From positions 1-45,128 of the forward strand of contig JAUSCK010000206.1 in NCBI GenBank assembly GCA_030651035.1: DNA of 45,128 nucleotides, in the 5' to 3' direction. The notes under the pieces were generated by a model. The model was given only the letters and a program-made list of their open reading frames with translations. It made no database searches and was not told the DNA's origin. Numbering within the stretch: the first letter of the stretch is position 1; each line of letters begins with the position of its first letter. This stretch comes from Elusimicrobiota bacterium (GTDB lineage Bacteria > Elusimicrobiota > Elusimicrobia > Elusimicrobiales > UBA9959). Shown here piece by piece: positions 1 through 7,400 of the stretch. A program made the position numbers and the translations under genes.

Positions 1-16
1 ATGATAGGGGCGGTGG

Positions 17-214
17 TCAGGACTTCATACTTCTAAGCCTGCCCGTGACACCCTCGGCATGCTCCGAGACGGCCCTCGGCTTGGTCCGAGATACCCCTCG
101 CCATGCTCCGAGATGCCCCTCGGCTTGGTCCGAAAAACGCACTTCCTCCATAACTTCCTCGTTTCCGCGGAGAATTTCTATAATGACATCGGAATCAAGA
201 AGTATGTCATGCAT
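17..214 (-). pseudogene. truncated VapC-like PIN-domain toxin
   Basis: The first 25 or so residues read like the start of a VapC ribonuclease: a beta strand, then LLDSDVIIEIL, where the first aspartate is the usual first metal ligand of PIN domains, followed by an acidic helix. After residue 25 the reading frame enters the 22-bp tandem repeat at 51-138 and the translation becomes arginine-rich and repetitive, ending at 65 residues; VapC proteins usually have about 130. The remaining acidic catalytic residues are absent, so ribonuclease activity is unlikely. The start codon overlaps the end of the antitoxin gene by 8 nt, the normal vapBC arrangement. It is called broken by inference. The other possibility, a short expressed fragment, cannot be excluded. 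Confidence 0.7.
51..138. repeat. 4 x 22-bp tandem repeat interrupting vapC
   Basis: Four consecutive 22-bp units lie at 51-72, 73-94, 95-116 and 117-138. Each begins CCCTCG and carries a small inverted repeat (CTCGG ... CCGAG). Units 1 and 3 share CATGCTCCGAG, and units 2 and 4 share CTTGGTCCGA, so a 44-bp pair may have been duplicated. No spacers separate the units. The array begins exactly where VapC similarity stops. Confidence 0.85.
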
Positions 215-485
215 GCGGCTTCCTCCTTAACCGCAGTAACCGCCCCATCCGCGTTCCTTTACGCAGCGCCCGCACATAAGCCGCTGTGTCCCCTATGTCC
301 TTGCGGTCTTTCCATATACCGAACGCCGCCCTCATTCCGGCCCCAAAATTTGACGGCCCTGGACGCAGGTATTTCCGGTCAAGCGCGGACCGTATCAGAT
401 CCGACATGGACTGATGCGTGCGGAAACTCAGGGCGTGCAGGGTTTCCCACTGTTCCGTTGAAAGGTAGATCTGTGTTCGTCTCAT
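207..485 (-). CDS. VapB-like ribbon-helix-helix antitoxin
   Basis: This is a 92-residue protein. Its N-terminus (RTQIYLSTEQWETLHALS, then SMSDLIRSALDRKYL) has the pattern of a ribbon-helix-helix DNA-binding domain: a short beta strand, two helices and the S-x-S-x-x-IR segment. The C-terminal half is basic and would normally wrap and inhibit a PIN toxin. Its stop codon overlaps the start of the VapC remnant. It probably represses its own promoter, since a perfect 17-bp palindrome covers the -10 box just upstream. With the toxin broken, it may survive only as an orphan regulator. Family assignment rests on the fold pattern plus the neighbour; the exact subfamily is not resolved. Confidence 0.75.
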   Translation of the reverse strand: MRRTQIYLSTEQWETLHALSFRTHQSMSDLIRSALDRKYLRPGPSNFGAGMRAAFGIWKDRKDIGDTAAYVRALRKGTRMGRLLRLRRKPHA

Positions 486-521
486 GATGTATAGTATACA
501 TCACTATTGCACTATAGTCAA
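486..521 (-). promoter_or_regulatory. vapB promoter with palindromic operator
   Basis: On the minus strand, TTGACT (521-516), a 17-nt spacer and TATACT (498-493) form a near-consensus sigma-70-type promoter. The -10 box ends 7 nt before the vapB ATG, so transcription should start at or within a base of the start codon, giving a leaderless message. A perfect palindrome (GATGTATA, one base, TATACATC) at 486-502 covers the -10 and the predicted start site. This is the expected place for autorepression by a ribbon-helix-helix antitoxin. Confidence 0.8.
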
Positions 522-538
522 GGGCAGGGATTGCGGCC

Positions 539-1087
539 CTAAATTATCTCCCGCAGGAGTTCCTGGCGGGGCTGGGGGATTACTACTTTTTCTACGAGGA
601 GGCCTTTTTTGCCGGCTACGGCGGCGCCGGCGGCCACGGCGGTTTCCACGGCGGCTACGGAGCCGGTCATGGTGACGAAAGCTTTGCCGCCCAGGGCCAT
701 AGCCAGGCGGATTTCGAGGAGCTTTACGTTGCCGGCTTTTACAGCGGCATCGGCGGCTTCTATCAGGGCTGCGACCGAGAAAGCTTCTATAATGCCCAGG
801 GCCTCAAGTCCGTCCACCACAGTGATGCCTTCGATGGCCGGGAAAACCTCGGGATGGATGTTCGGGATAACAAAGCTGTCCACCAGGGAGTGCGCCGCCT
901 TTGCGGAGCCGGCTTCAACGGCGGCGTTAACATCGCCCACATCGCCCGCTATCAGCGCGATGTACTTACCGGCACAGATCGAACGCGAAAGTATCAATTT
1001 GATATTCGAGGTTTTCAGCATGGCGTCGGCCGCTTCCATGCCCTTGGCCACACTGGAAAGTTCAACACCGCCAATAGCGTTTAGCAT
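539..1087 (-). CDS. pduT: PduT-like trimeric microcompartment shell protein
   Basis: This 182-residue protein has two fused BMC domains (about 1-90 and 95-182), the architecture of trimeric BMC-T shell proteins. Similarity to PduT runs end to end: AIGGVELSSVAKGMEAADAML at the start, a SFVIPNIHPEVFPAI linker, then GIIEAFSVAALIEAADAA opening the second domain. Cys38 in SICAGK matches the PduT cysteine known to bind a 4Fe-4S cluster at the trimer pore. That cluster is thought to pass electrons across the shell to or from PduS, whose homologue lies 9 bp upstream. It is the last gene of a minus-strand set. No hexameric shell gene, vertex protein or signature enzyme is visible, so the rest of any compartment would be encoded elsewhere. 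Confidence 0.92.
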   Translation of the reverse strand: MLNAIGGVELSSVAKGMEAADAMLKTSNIKLILSRSICAGKYIALIAGDVGDVNAAVEAGSAKAAHSLVDSFVIPNIHPEVFPAIEGITVVDGLEALGIIEAFSVAALIEAADAAVKAGNVKLLEIRLAMALGGKAFVTMTGSVAAVETAVAAGAAVAGKKGLLVEKVVIPQPRQELLREII

Positions 1088-1096
1088 AATAAAACC

Positions 1097-2440
1097 TTAA
1101 GCGATTATCTCCACGTATTTTTCGTTGACCTTGCCGACGGTGCCGGCAATGCTCGCGTGCACCGGGCAGCCCAGCTTACCGGCGGGGATGTCCCCCACCA
1201 CCGCGCCTTTCTCCACTTTCTGCCCCTGCTTCACGGACGGGACGCAGGGAGCGCCAATATGCTGGCTCATTAAAATTTTAACACGGGAAGGTTTATAGTT
1301 GATGTCGGTCCAGGGGGCGTCTTTATTGTAATCCTCAAGCCCCAACCGCTTCACCAGTTTCGACACCGGCACCTTTCTATAATCGCGCACAGGGTGGACC
1401 TGTGGCGCGCGCCCTGTGTTCAGGGGCGAATTCATAAAGCCTATCTTAAGTTCGCGCAGGTCGGATTTGGCGGCAATGCAGGCCTCGCGCGGGTTAAGGC
1501 CCTCGGGGCAGGAATAGAGACTGCAGAGCGAACATTCGCAGCAGAGCAGGCCGTACTGGCTGTGCAGCTTATGTTCCGGCCCCCCGGAGAAAAGCATAGT
1601 GCGCATCACGCGGTGCGGCTGCACGTTGTGCCCCAGCAGGTAGCGCGGGCAAAACTCGGTGCAGAAGGAGCACTGGTCGCAGGCTGAGCGCCCGATGCGC
1701 GAGAACACGGCGCGGCTCTGCGCCTTCTTAACTATCAGCGGGTGATTTTTGGGAAGGACTATAATGCCGGCCGAAGCCTTCACCACCGGAAGGTCAAAAT
1801 CCGTCATCACCTTGCCCATCATGGGCCCGCCGTCGATGTAAGCGGGATCTTTGATGGTAAAGCCGCCGCACAGTTCCACAGCCTCGCGCCAGGTTATCCC
1901 TACGGGAACCCTGAAGGTGGCCGGCTTTTTCACGGCGCCGTTTACAGTTATGAATTTTTCGGTGACCGGTCGGCCGGGGAAGGCCGCGTTGTAGAGTGTT
2001 TCCACATTACTGACCACGCAGCCAACTTCGAGCGGTATGCCGCCGGGAGGCACTATGCGGCCGGTAGCCTCGAAGACCAGGCACTGCTCGTCGCCCGCGG
2101 GGTAATAGTCACCCATCTTCAGGACCGAGATATTTTTCCGGCCTTTGGCGAGCTCCTCCAGGCGGGGGATAATCTTCTCGTGCTTTTTCTTGATACCTAT
2201 TATGCCCTGCTTCGCGCACACGGCCTTCATCATCATTTCGAGCCCGTCAAAAACCCTGGCGGGAAAATATTCCAGGATCTTCTGGTCCTTCTTCAGGAGG
2301 GGTTCGCACTCGGCCGCGTTCGCCAGCGCGTACTCAGCCCGCCCCTGCGCTTTCACGTAGGCGGGAAAGCCCGCGCCGCCGGCTCCTACTACTCCGGCGC
2401 TGCGCAGGTTTCGGCTGAATTCGGCTGAAAAGTCGGACAT
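1097..2440 (-). CDS. pduS: PduS/RnfC-like flavin and iron-sulfur oxidoreductase
   Basis: This 447-residue protein belongs to the RnfC/PduS family. It opens with a GVVGAGGAGFP nucleotide-binding loop, followed by the Complex I 51-kDa-like and SLBB-type regions. Two 4Fe-4S motifs follow: Cys254, 257, 260, 264 and Cys300, 303, 306, 311. A barrel-sandwich-like C-terminus (KVEKGAVVGDIPAGKLG) ends the protein. In Pdu compartments PduS is an NADH-dependent cobalamin reductase that partners PduT. In other compartments the same family supplies redox balance. The pduT neighbour 9 bp downstream and the absence of rnfABDEG favour the microcompartment role over a membrane Rnf pump. The substrate here is unknown; cobalamin reduction is not shown by the sequence. 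Confidence 0.9.
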   Translation of the reverse strand: MSDFSAEFSRNLRSAGVVGAGGAGFPAYVKAQGRAEYALANAAECEPLLKKDQKILEYFPARVFDGLEMMMKAVCAKQGIIGIKKKHEKIIPRLEELAKGRKNISVLKMGDYYPAGDEQCLVFEATGRIVPPGGIPLEVGCVVSNVETLYNAAFPGRPVTEKFITVNGAVKKPATFRVPVGITWREAVELCGGFTIKDPAYIDGGPMMGKVMTDFDLPVVKASAGIIVLPKNHPLIVKKAQSRAVFSRIGRSACDQCSFCTEFCPRYLLGHNVQPHRVMRTMLFSGGPEHKLHSQYGLLCCECSLCSLYSCPEGLNPREACIAAKSDLRELKIGFMNSPLNTGRAPQVHPVRDYRKVPVSKLVKRLGLEDYNKDAPWTDINYKPSRVKILMSQHIGAPCVPSVKQGQKVEKGAVVGDIPAGKLGCPVHASIAGTVGKVNEKYVEIIA

Positions 2441-2455
2441 TAATGGCTTAAAAAA

Positions 2456-3685
2456 CTATTTGGCCGCGACCATACGCTTTTTGACAGCGGTGGCGAGGCG
2501 CTTTATCCCTTCGTCGATATCTTCGGGGGTGGGATAGGAGAAGTTCAGGCGCATGGTGTTCTTGCCGGAGCCGTCGCAATGGAAAGCGGAGCCTATCACG
2601 TAGGCCACGTTCTCTTTAAGGGCGTCGGCGAACATCTCGTCCGCGCTCATCCCTTCGGGCAGGCGCACCCACAGAAAAAGGCCGCCCTCCGGCCTGGTCC
2701 AGGTGACGCCTTCCGGCATGTATTTCTCAAGGGCGGCCACCATGGTCTCTTTCTTCAGCTTGTAGGTCTTTTTGACCACCTCGATATGCTTCTCGAAGTA
2801 GCCTGTGCGCAGGAAGTCCGCCGCGATAAGCTGGTTGAGGCTGGAGGTGCAGAGGTCGAGCGACTGCTTCAGGATCTCCATCTTCCTGATGATCTGGGGG
2901 TGGGCGAGGATGACGCCGAGGCGCAGGCCGGGCGCGAAGGTCTTGGAGAAGGTGAACAGCGAGATTATATTATTGGTCTTGCGGGTTTTCTGGTCGAGGC
3001 GGTAAAGCATGTCGGGCGCCGTGCCTTCAAAGCGTATCTGGCGATAGGGGGAGTCCTCTATTATTGCCACATCGTATTTTTCAGAAAGCTCTATCACCTT
3101 TTTACGCTTCTCCTGGGAGAGCGTTACGCCGCTGGGGTTCTGGAAGTCGGGCACCAGGTAGACGAATTTGTAATGCTCGTCCTGGCTCCTGAGCCAGACG
3201 AGTTTCTCTTCCAGTTCCTCGGTGCAGATGCCGTCGTCCTCCATCTTTACGCCGACGAAGTCCGCCCCATAGGATTTGAACACCTGCAGGCCGCCCATAT
3301 AGCTGGGCATCTCCACCAGCACGGGGTCTGAAGCGTCTATGAACAGCCGGCCCACCATGTCCAGCGCCTGCTGGGAGGCGGTGGTGACAATAAGGTTTTC
3401 GGGCTTGGCGGTTATGCCTTCGTGTTTTTCCAGGAACTTGATGAATTCCTCTTTCAGTTCGGGCAAGCCGTCGGTGGGCCCGTACTGCAGGGCCACTTTC
3501 CCCTTTTTGGCCATTATTTCCTTCACGGATTCAGCGACGAAATCGTACGGAAAATGCTCGGGGTCCGGGAGGCCGCCCGCGAAGGAGATCACTCCGGGTT
3601 TATTGGTTATCTTAAGGAGTTCACGGATAACGGAAGCTTTTGTGCGCCGGGGGGCGGTGGCAAGATTCTTTGTGATGTCTATCAT
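2456..3685 (-). CDS. PLP-dependent class I/II aminotransferase
   Basis: This 409-residue fold-type I aminotransferase resembles the 2-aminoadipate/aromatic (LysN-like, MocR-C-terminal) group. Visible marks are ISFAGGLPDPEHFP, LQYGPTDGLPELKEEF, the substrate and cofactor segment LVPDFQNPSG, and the PLP-binding lysine in FTFSKTFAPGLRLG. There is no N-terminal DNA-binding domain, so it is an enzyme rather than a MocR regulator. It likely moves an amino group between an amino acid and 2-oxoglutarate in the cytosol; the donor is unknown. A good Shine-Dalgarno (GGAGGA) precedes the ATG. It is the first gene of the set with pduS (15 bp downstream) and pduT, so co-transcription is likely, but whether it feeds the microcompartment proteins is inference. 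Confidence 0.88.
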   Translation of the reverse strand: MIDITKNLATAPRRTKASVIRELLKITNKPGVISFAGGLPDPEHFPYDFVAESVKEIMAKKGKVALQYGPTDGLPELKEEFIKFLEKHEGITAKPENLIVTTASQQALDMVGRLFIDASDPVLVEMPSYMGGLQVFKSYGADFVGVKMEDDGICTEELEEKLVWLRSQDEHYKFVYLVPDFQNPSGVTLSQEKRKKVIELSEKYDVAIIEDSPYRQIRFEGTAPDMLYRLDQKTRKTNNIISLFTFSKTFAPGLRLGVILAHPQIIRKMEILKQSLDLCTSSLNQLIAADFLRTGYFEKHIEVVKKTYKLKKETMVAALEKYMPEGVTWTRPEGGLFLWVRLPEGMSADEMFADALKENVAYVIGSAFHCDGSGKNTMRLNFSYPTPEDIDEGIKRLATAVKKRMVAAK

Positions 3686-3773
3686 TGATTCCTCCGCTTT
3701 AATTTTCGGCTATTTCGACGTCAAAGATAATTTACTCTATTAGGGGAGTTAATTCAAGGGGAAAAGCACGCCG

Positions 3774-5051
3774 TCATTCATCGCCCGGGGCGGCTTTGAC
3801 CGATGCTGCAAAATAATCCAGGTTTTCCTTATAGTAATCTTTCCTGGCCGGGTCGGTTTCAGCCGCGTGTTTTTTGGCGTAATAGGCCATGGCCTTCGGA
3901 TAGGCGGAGCCTTTCAGCTCCAGCAGGTCTTCCGGGAAAGGGCGCCCTGTGACGGCGCACGCCTTCTCAAGCGACTTTAAATGCTGGCTCAGCACCTCTA
4001 TGCCCATTTTTTTTGAGGCGTCACGGATAAAGGAGGCCGCCTCAAGTATGACCAGCGCGCCGCTTGTTTTCAGCGAATTAAGCACGGCGGGGTCGAGCTC
4101 ATATTTGGCGGCGTTGACGTCGGCCACGGCCAGGCAGTCCAGTGCCAGCGGGTAATTTTTTTCCGCCAGCGCCATGCCGCCGACGAAAAGCAGCGCGTCC
4201 GCGCTGAAAGGCGGCCAGCGGGCTTCGAAGAATTCCTCGAGGAACCCGGCGTACTCGGCTTTTTCCTTCTGCAGCCTGGCCAGCGAGACGCCGGTCTTCG
4301 CGTAATTCCCGGAGTCTCCGGCGGCATAGGCGAATATTTTAGAGTCTGCCTCCCGGTTCTTCTGTATGGTCTCGGCCTTCTCAAGGCTGAGGTAGCCGCC
4401 CAGCTGCTCCTCGTAATACTTGCGTATCTTCTCTTTGTAGCGGTCCATGTCCAGCGAAAGAGTGAAATAGCTGGCGAAAATGGTGTCCGTGTAGAGGTCG
4501 GTATATGCGCCGCGGATATAACTCCTGAGCAGGGCCGGGTCGGCTTTCATGCGCTCGTGCACATAGATATCCTCGGTAAGGTAGGCCTCGTATTCAAATT
4601 CAAGCGGGTTGGCCCCGGCGTCCTGGCGGTACTCCGGGTAGAGGTAGCACTGCACGGCGTGCACCAGTTCGTGCAGGTAGATGGGGTTGGTGTACTTCAC
4701 CAGCTCCGCACGCACTTCTTTATTGCCCCACAGCACTTCCACCACCTGGGAGTCCTTAAAGCCTTTGGCCGCGAACAGTTTCAGGATGAACCTGGAATTG
4801 AAATAGACCGCGTTCTTTACGGGGTCGAACCAGGCGAAGCAGGGGGAGGGGTCGCGCCGGATGAGCACGCGCAGGCCGGAATAGCCTTTTGCCTTTTCAA
4901 GCCTGCCGTAGAGCTCCCTGCCCGCCGGGACGGCGCGGAGCTGCGCCTCGAACTCCTTTTTCAATTTGGCGCTCAGCCGCGCGTCGTACTGGTAAGCCCC
5001 GGCAAAAGCCGGGAGCAGGAGTACGGCAAAAAAAACGATCAGCCGCTTCAT
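3774..5051 (-). CDS. secreted protein with HExxH metallopeptidase motif
   Basis: This is a 425-residue protein with a clear signal peptide (MKRLIVFFAVLLLPAFAGA, cleavage near residue 19). HELVH at 127-131 is a zinc-binding HExxH motif, and a Glu-rich helix about 20 residues later (EFEYEAYLTED) could supply the third ligand, as in gluzincins. The downstream part is helical and charged, with TPR-like alternation of Ala and Tyr. I do not recognise the family. A periplasmic or surface metallopeptidase is the simplest reading, but the motif may be structural only. The gene stands alone on the minus strand with its own promoter, TATAAT 6 nt before the ATG and no Shine-Dalgarno sequence. Confidence 0.6.
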   Translation of the reverse strand: MKRLIVFFAVLLLPAFAGAYQYDARLSAKLKKEFEAQLRAVPAGRELYGRLEKAKGYSGLRVLIRRDPSPCFAWFDPVKNAVYFNSRFILKLFAAKGFKDSQVVEVLWGNKEVRAELVKYTNPIYLHELVHAVQCYLYPEYRQDAGANPLEFEYEAYLTEDIYVHERMKADPALLRSYIRGAYTDLYTDTIFASYFTLSLDMDRYKEKIRKYYEEQLGGYLSLEKAETIQKNREADSKIFAYAAGDSGNYAKTGVSLARLQKEKAEYAGFLEEFFEARWPPFSADALLFVGGMALAEKNYPLALDCLAVADVNAAKYELDPAVLNSLKTSGALVILEAASFIRDASKKMGIEVLSQHLKSLEKACAVTGRPFPEDLLELKGSAYPKAMAYYAKKHAAETDPARKDYYKENLDYFAASVKAAPGDE

Positions 5052-5094
5052 TAGGCTATTATAAGATTTGACAAAGACCCCGGCAATGTATAAG
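5052..5094. promoter_or_regulatory. overlapping divergent promoters
   Basis: For the minus-strand gene, TTGCCG (5086-5081), 17 nt and TATAAT (5063-5058) leave 6 nt to the ATG. For the plus-strand ytxH-like gene, TTGACA at 5068-5073 is followed by TATAAG at 5089-5094 (15-nt spacer), or TAAGAT at 5091-5096 (17-nt spacer). The two promoters occupy the same 40 bp, so RNA polymerase binding to one should exclude the other. Confidence 0.6.
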
Positions 5095-5130
5095 ATTGAG
5101 TTAGCAATTAAATTTTACCGGAGGACTAAT

Positions 5131-5352
5131 ATGTCTGACAACAAAGGCGGAGAAATAATAGGCGCGTTCCTGGCAGGCGGCATCTTAGGCGCGGCCATCG
5201 GAGTACTGTTCGCCCCCAAAGCGGGAAAAGATACCCGTGAGCAGCTGGGCGACTGGATGGACGAGACCAAGGAAAAGGCCAAGGAAAAACTCGAGAAGCT
5301 CGAGGAGGAAATAAAGCGCCGCAAAGACCACCTGCTGAAGCACACGAATTAA
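5131..5352 (+). CDS. YtxH-domain protein
   Basis: This 73-residue protein has the YtxH pattern: a glycine/alanine membrane segment (GAFLAGGILGAAIGVLFAPKAG) followed by KDTREQL and a long charged helix rich in Lys and Glu. YtxH proteins are small single-pass membrane proteins, often stress-linked; their biochemical role is unknown. The start at 5131 is chosen over upstream codons because GGAGG lies 7 nt before it and the conserved MSDNKGGE begins there. A strong terminator follows 18 bp after the stop, so it is a one-gene transcript. Confidence 0.85.
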   Translation: MSDNKGGEIIGAFLAGGILGAAIGVLFAPKAGKDTREQLGDWMDETKEKAKEKLEKLEEEIKRRKDHLLKHTN

Positions 5353-5369
5353 GAGCAGCAGCGCTTACC

Positions 5370-5403
5370 AAAAAACCCCGCGTCAAAAGCGCGGGGTTTT
5401 TAT
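5370..5403 (+). terminator. rho-independent terminator of the ytxH-like gene
   Basis: An AAAACCCCGCG ... CGCGGGGTTTT stem with a short loop and a run of T residues lies directly after the ytxH-like stop codon. Confidence 0.9.
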
Positions 5404-5426
5404 TTTATCCGATTACTGAAGAAGAG

Positions 5427-5840
5427 CCGCGAGATGCGAAGTCGGGGCTTGCCCCGAACTTTGACCGCTTCGGGAAAAGTGCGGGGGCCTACCGCAGGGG
5501 GTCGGGGTCCTGACGAGGGGTTGCCCATTCCGCCGCGCAGGAACCGTTGCGCGGTTCCCCCCAGCCGAGATAATTAGGCTGGGGCCCCCCTCCCCAAAGC
5601 GGCTCCAGGGCAACCCCTCGCCACCCCTCCCGGTTTGGCTTATTTAAAAAAAAAGACTGCGCTGGCCGCGTCGTGCAACTGACGGAGACCGTGTGTTCGG
5701 GCTAGAGAAACCGGTAGGGGTGGCGAGGGTATGGGTTCGGCGGGCCTTCCCGCAGGCCGGAGCTTACGTAAGAGCGGAGGCCGAGGGGTGAGCGCGGCCA
5801 CGGTGTGGCCGATAGCGCGCCCGCCGGGCCCATACCCTCG
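5427..5840. repeat. non-coding structured repeat, copy A
   Basis: About 450 bp without a credible gene are packed with inverted repeats. 5515-5526 pairs with 5608-5619 (12/12). 5540-5558 and 5559-5584 are local hairpins. 5617-5636 pairs with 5708-5727 (19/20). 5724-5735 pairs with 5829-5840 (12/12). The 22 bases at 5427-5448 are identical to the reverse complement of 36157-36178. Shared words such as ACCGCAGGGG, CGGAGACCGTG, a ...CCGAGG... block and CGGTGTG occur in the same order at 35769-36095. I read the two as members of one element family; function is unknown. Confidence 0.75.
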
Positions 5841-5875
5841 ACACCCCTCGCGACGCGCATATTGCGTTCCGGCCC

Positions 5876-7384
5876 CTACGGATGCGGAACTATTGCTCCG
5901 TTTTCCTGCTTTGTGGATCCGAAGTTCAGCGGGGCGAGGAGCCAGCCCAGGGTGAAGGTGGAGACGGTGCCTATCACTATTATCCAGCTCCAGCCGATGG
6001 GCGCCAGGCCTTTTTCCGAGAGGTAAAGGGTAAGCCCGGCCAGCGCCGCGCTGAAGACCATGGCCAGAACGTTACTGCGGTTGGCCACCCGCTTGGTCAG
6101 CAGGCCCAGCAGGAAAATCCCCAGCAGGCTGCCGGCGGTGACCCCGTTTATCTTGAAGGCCAGCCAGAGCATGCGCCCGGAACCGGCCGCGCACAGCCAG
6201 GCGATGCCGGCGAGCAGCAGGCCGAAGCAGGCCACGCTGACGCGCGAGACGAACAGGTAATGCTTTTCGTCGCCGTCCTTCTTTATCAGCGGCCGGTAAA
6301 TATCCGTCACGAACGACGAGGAAAGAGAGCTGAGCGGCGAGTCTATACTGGCCAGCACCACAGCCATAAGCACCAGCCCCTTAAGCCCGGCAGGCAGCAC
6401 GTGCACCGTAAAATGCGACAGGATCTTGTCCGCGTTCTCCGGCAGCGGCAGCCCCGGGTGCTGCTTGTAGAACACGAAGAGCAGGGTGCCTATCACGAGG
6501 TAAAGCGCCGTCACGGGGAAACTGGCGAAGATCGTGGCGATGATCGTCTTCTGGCTCTCCCTGCGGGTCTCAAGCGTCAGCAGGCGCTGCATCAGCTCCT
6601 GGTCGGTGCCGAAAGCCGCCATGGAGCCGAAGACGCCGTTGAGCACGGCCACCCACAGCAGGTTGGGGTCCTTAACGCCCCAGCCCACGTTAAAGATAGA
6701 AAGCTTGCCCGCCTCCGAGGCCAGCTGCCAGGCCCCGGAAAACCCGCCGTCGATATGAAGCAGCAGGTACCCCGCCACGGCCGAGCCCGCGACGTAAAAG
6801 ATCACGGTCTCGAAGGCGCCGGTCCACATCACGGCCTTTATGCCGCCGAAGCCTATGAAGACTATGCTGATCACGGTAAAGAAGGCCAGCGTGTAGCCCA
6901 GGTGCCAACCCATAATGACCGCCACCGCCAGCGACGCCGCGTAAAGCCGCACGCCGGAGGCGAACAGGCGCGTTACAAAAAAGAAAGCCGAGCCGGCGTA
7001 TTGCGTTTCGGCGCCGAACCGGTGCTTCAGGAATTCATAAATGGTGGTGCAGTTGAACTTATAGAAAGCCGGGATAAAAAAGAAAGCTATCAATACCCGG
7101 GCCGTGGCCGAGCCGATGAAGAACTGCAGGTACCGCAGGTTCTCCGTGAAGCCTATCGGAGGGATACCCACTATGGTCATGGCGCTTATCTCGGTGGCCA
7201 CGAAAGAAAGGGTCCCCACCCAGACCGGCGTTTTGCGGCTGCCGAGGAAGTAGTCCTGCGTATCTTTTTCGCCCCTGCCCTTGAAATAAGCTATCGCGAA
7301 GAGCGCTATGACGGCGATGCCGAGCAGACCGTAGTCCAGCGGGGCCAGCCCGGTAATTTGTTGGAAAGCGGCTGTTTCGTTCAT
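5876..7384 (-). CDS. sodium:solute symporter (SSS family)
   Basis: This 502-residue integral membrane protein has about 13 hydrophobic segments. The N-terminal signature is that of the SSS family: DTQDYFLGSRKTPVWVGTLS after the first helix, then ATEISAMTIVGIPPIGF. Such transporters move sugars, amino acids, carboxylates or sialic acid with Na+ across the inner membrane. The substrate cannot be read from the sequence; the GTDQELMQRLLT and DSPLSSLSSSFVTDIYRP segments are typical of the wider family. A Shine-Dalgarno (GAGGG) precedes the ATG. It lies 16 bp downstream of mazG on the same strand and may be co-transcribed. Confidence 0.9.
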   Translation of the reverse strand: MNETAAFQQITGLAPLDYGLLGIAVIALFAIAYFKGRGEKDTQDYFLGSRKTPVWVGTLSFVATEISAMTIVGIPPIGFTENLRYLQFFIGSATARVLIAFFFIPAFYKFNCTTIYEFLKHRFGAETQYAGSAFFFVTRLFASGVRLYAASLAVAVIMGWHLGYTLAFFTVISIVFIGFGGIKAVMWTGAFETVIFYVAGSAVAGYLLLHIDGGFSGAWQLASEAGKLSIFNVGWGVKDPNLLWVAVLNGVFGSMAAFGTDQELMQRLLTLETRRESQKTIIATIFASFPVTALYLVIGTLLFVFYKQHPGLPLPENADKILSHFTVHVLPAGLKGLVLMAVVLASIDSPLSSLSSSFVTDIYRPLIKKDGDEKHYLFVSRVSVACFGLLLAGIAWLCAAGSGRMLWLAFKINGVTAGSLLGIFLLGLLTKRVANRSNVLAMVFSAALAGLTLYLSEKGLAPIGWSWIIVIGTVSTFTLGWLLAPLNFGSTKQENGAIVPHP

Positions 7385-7400
7385 GATAATCCCTCTATTT

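Noticed and set aside
51-138. Short regular repeats as a CRISPR array
   Set aside because: The 22-bp units are directly adjacent with no spacers and no cas genes are nearby.
1097-2440. PduS-like gene as RnfC of a respiratory Rnf complex
   Set aside because: No rnfABDEG genes are adjacent and a PduT-like gene lies 9 bp away.
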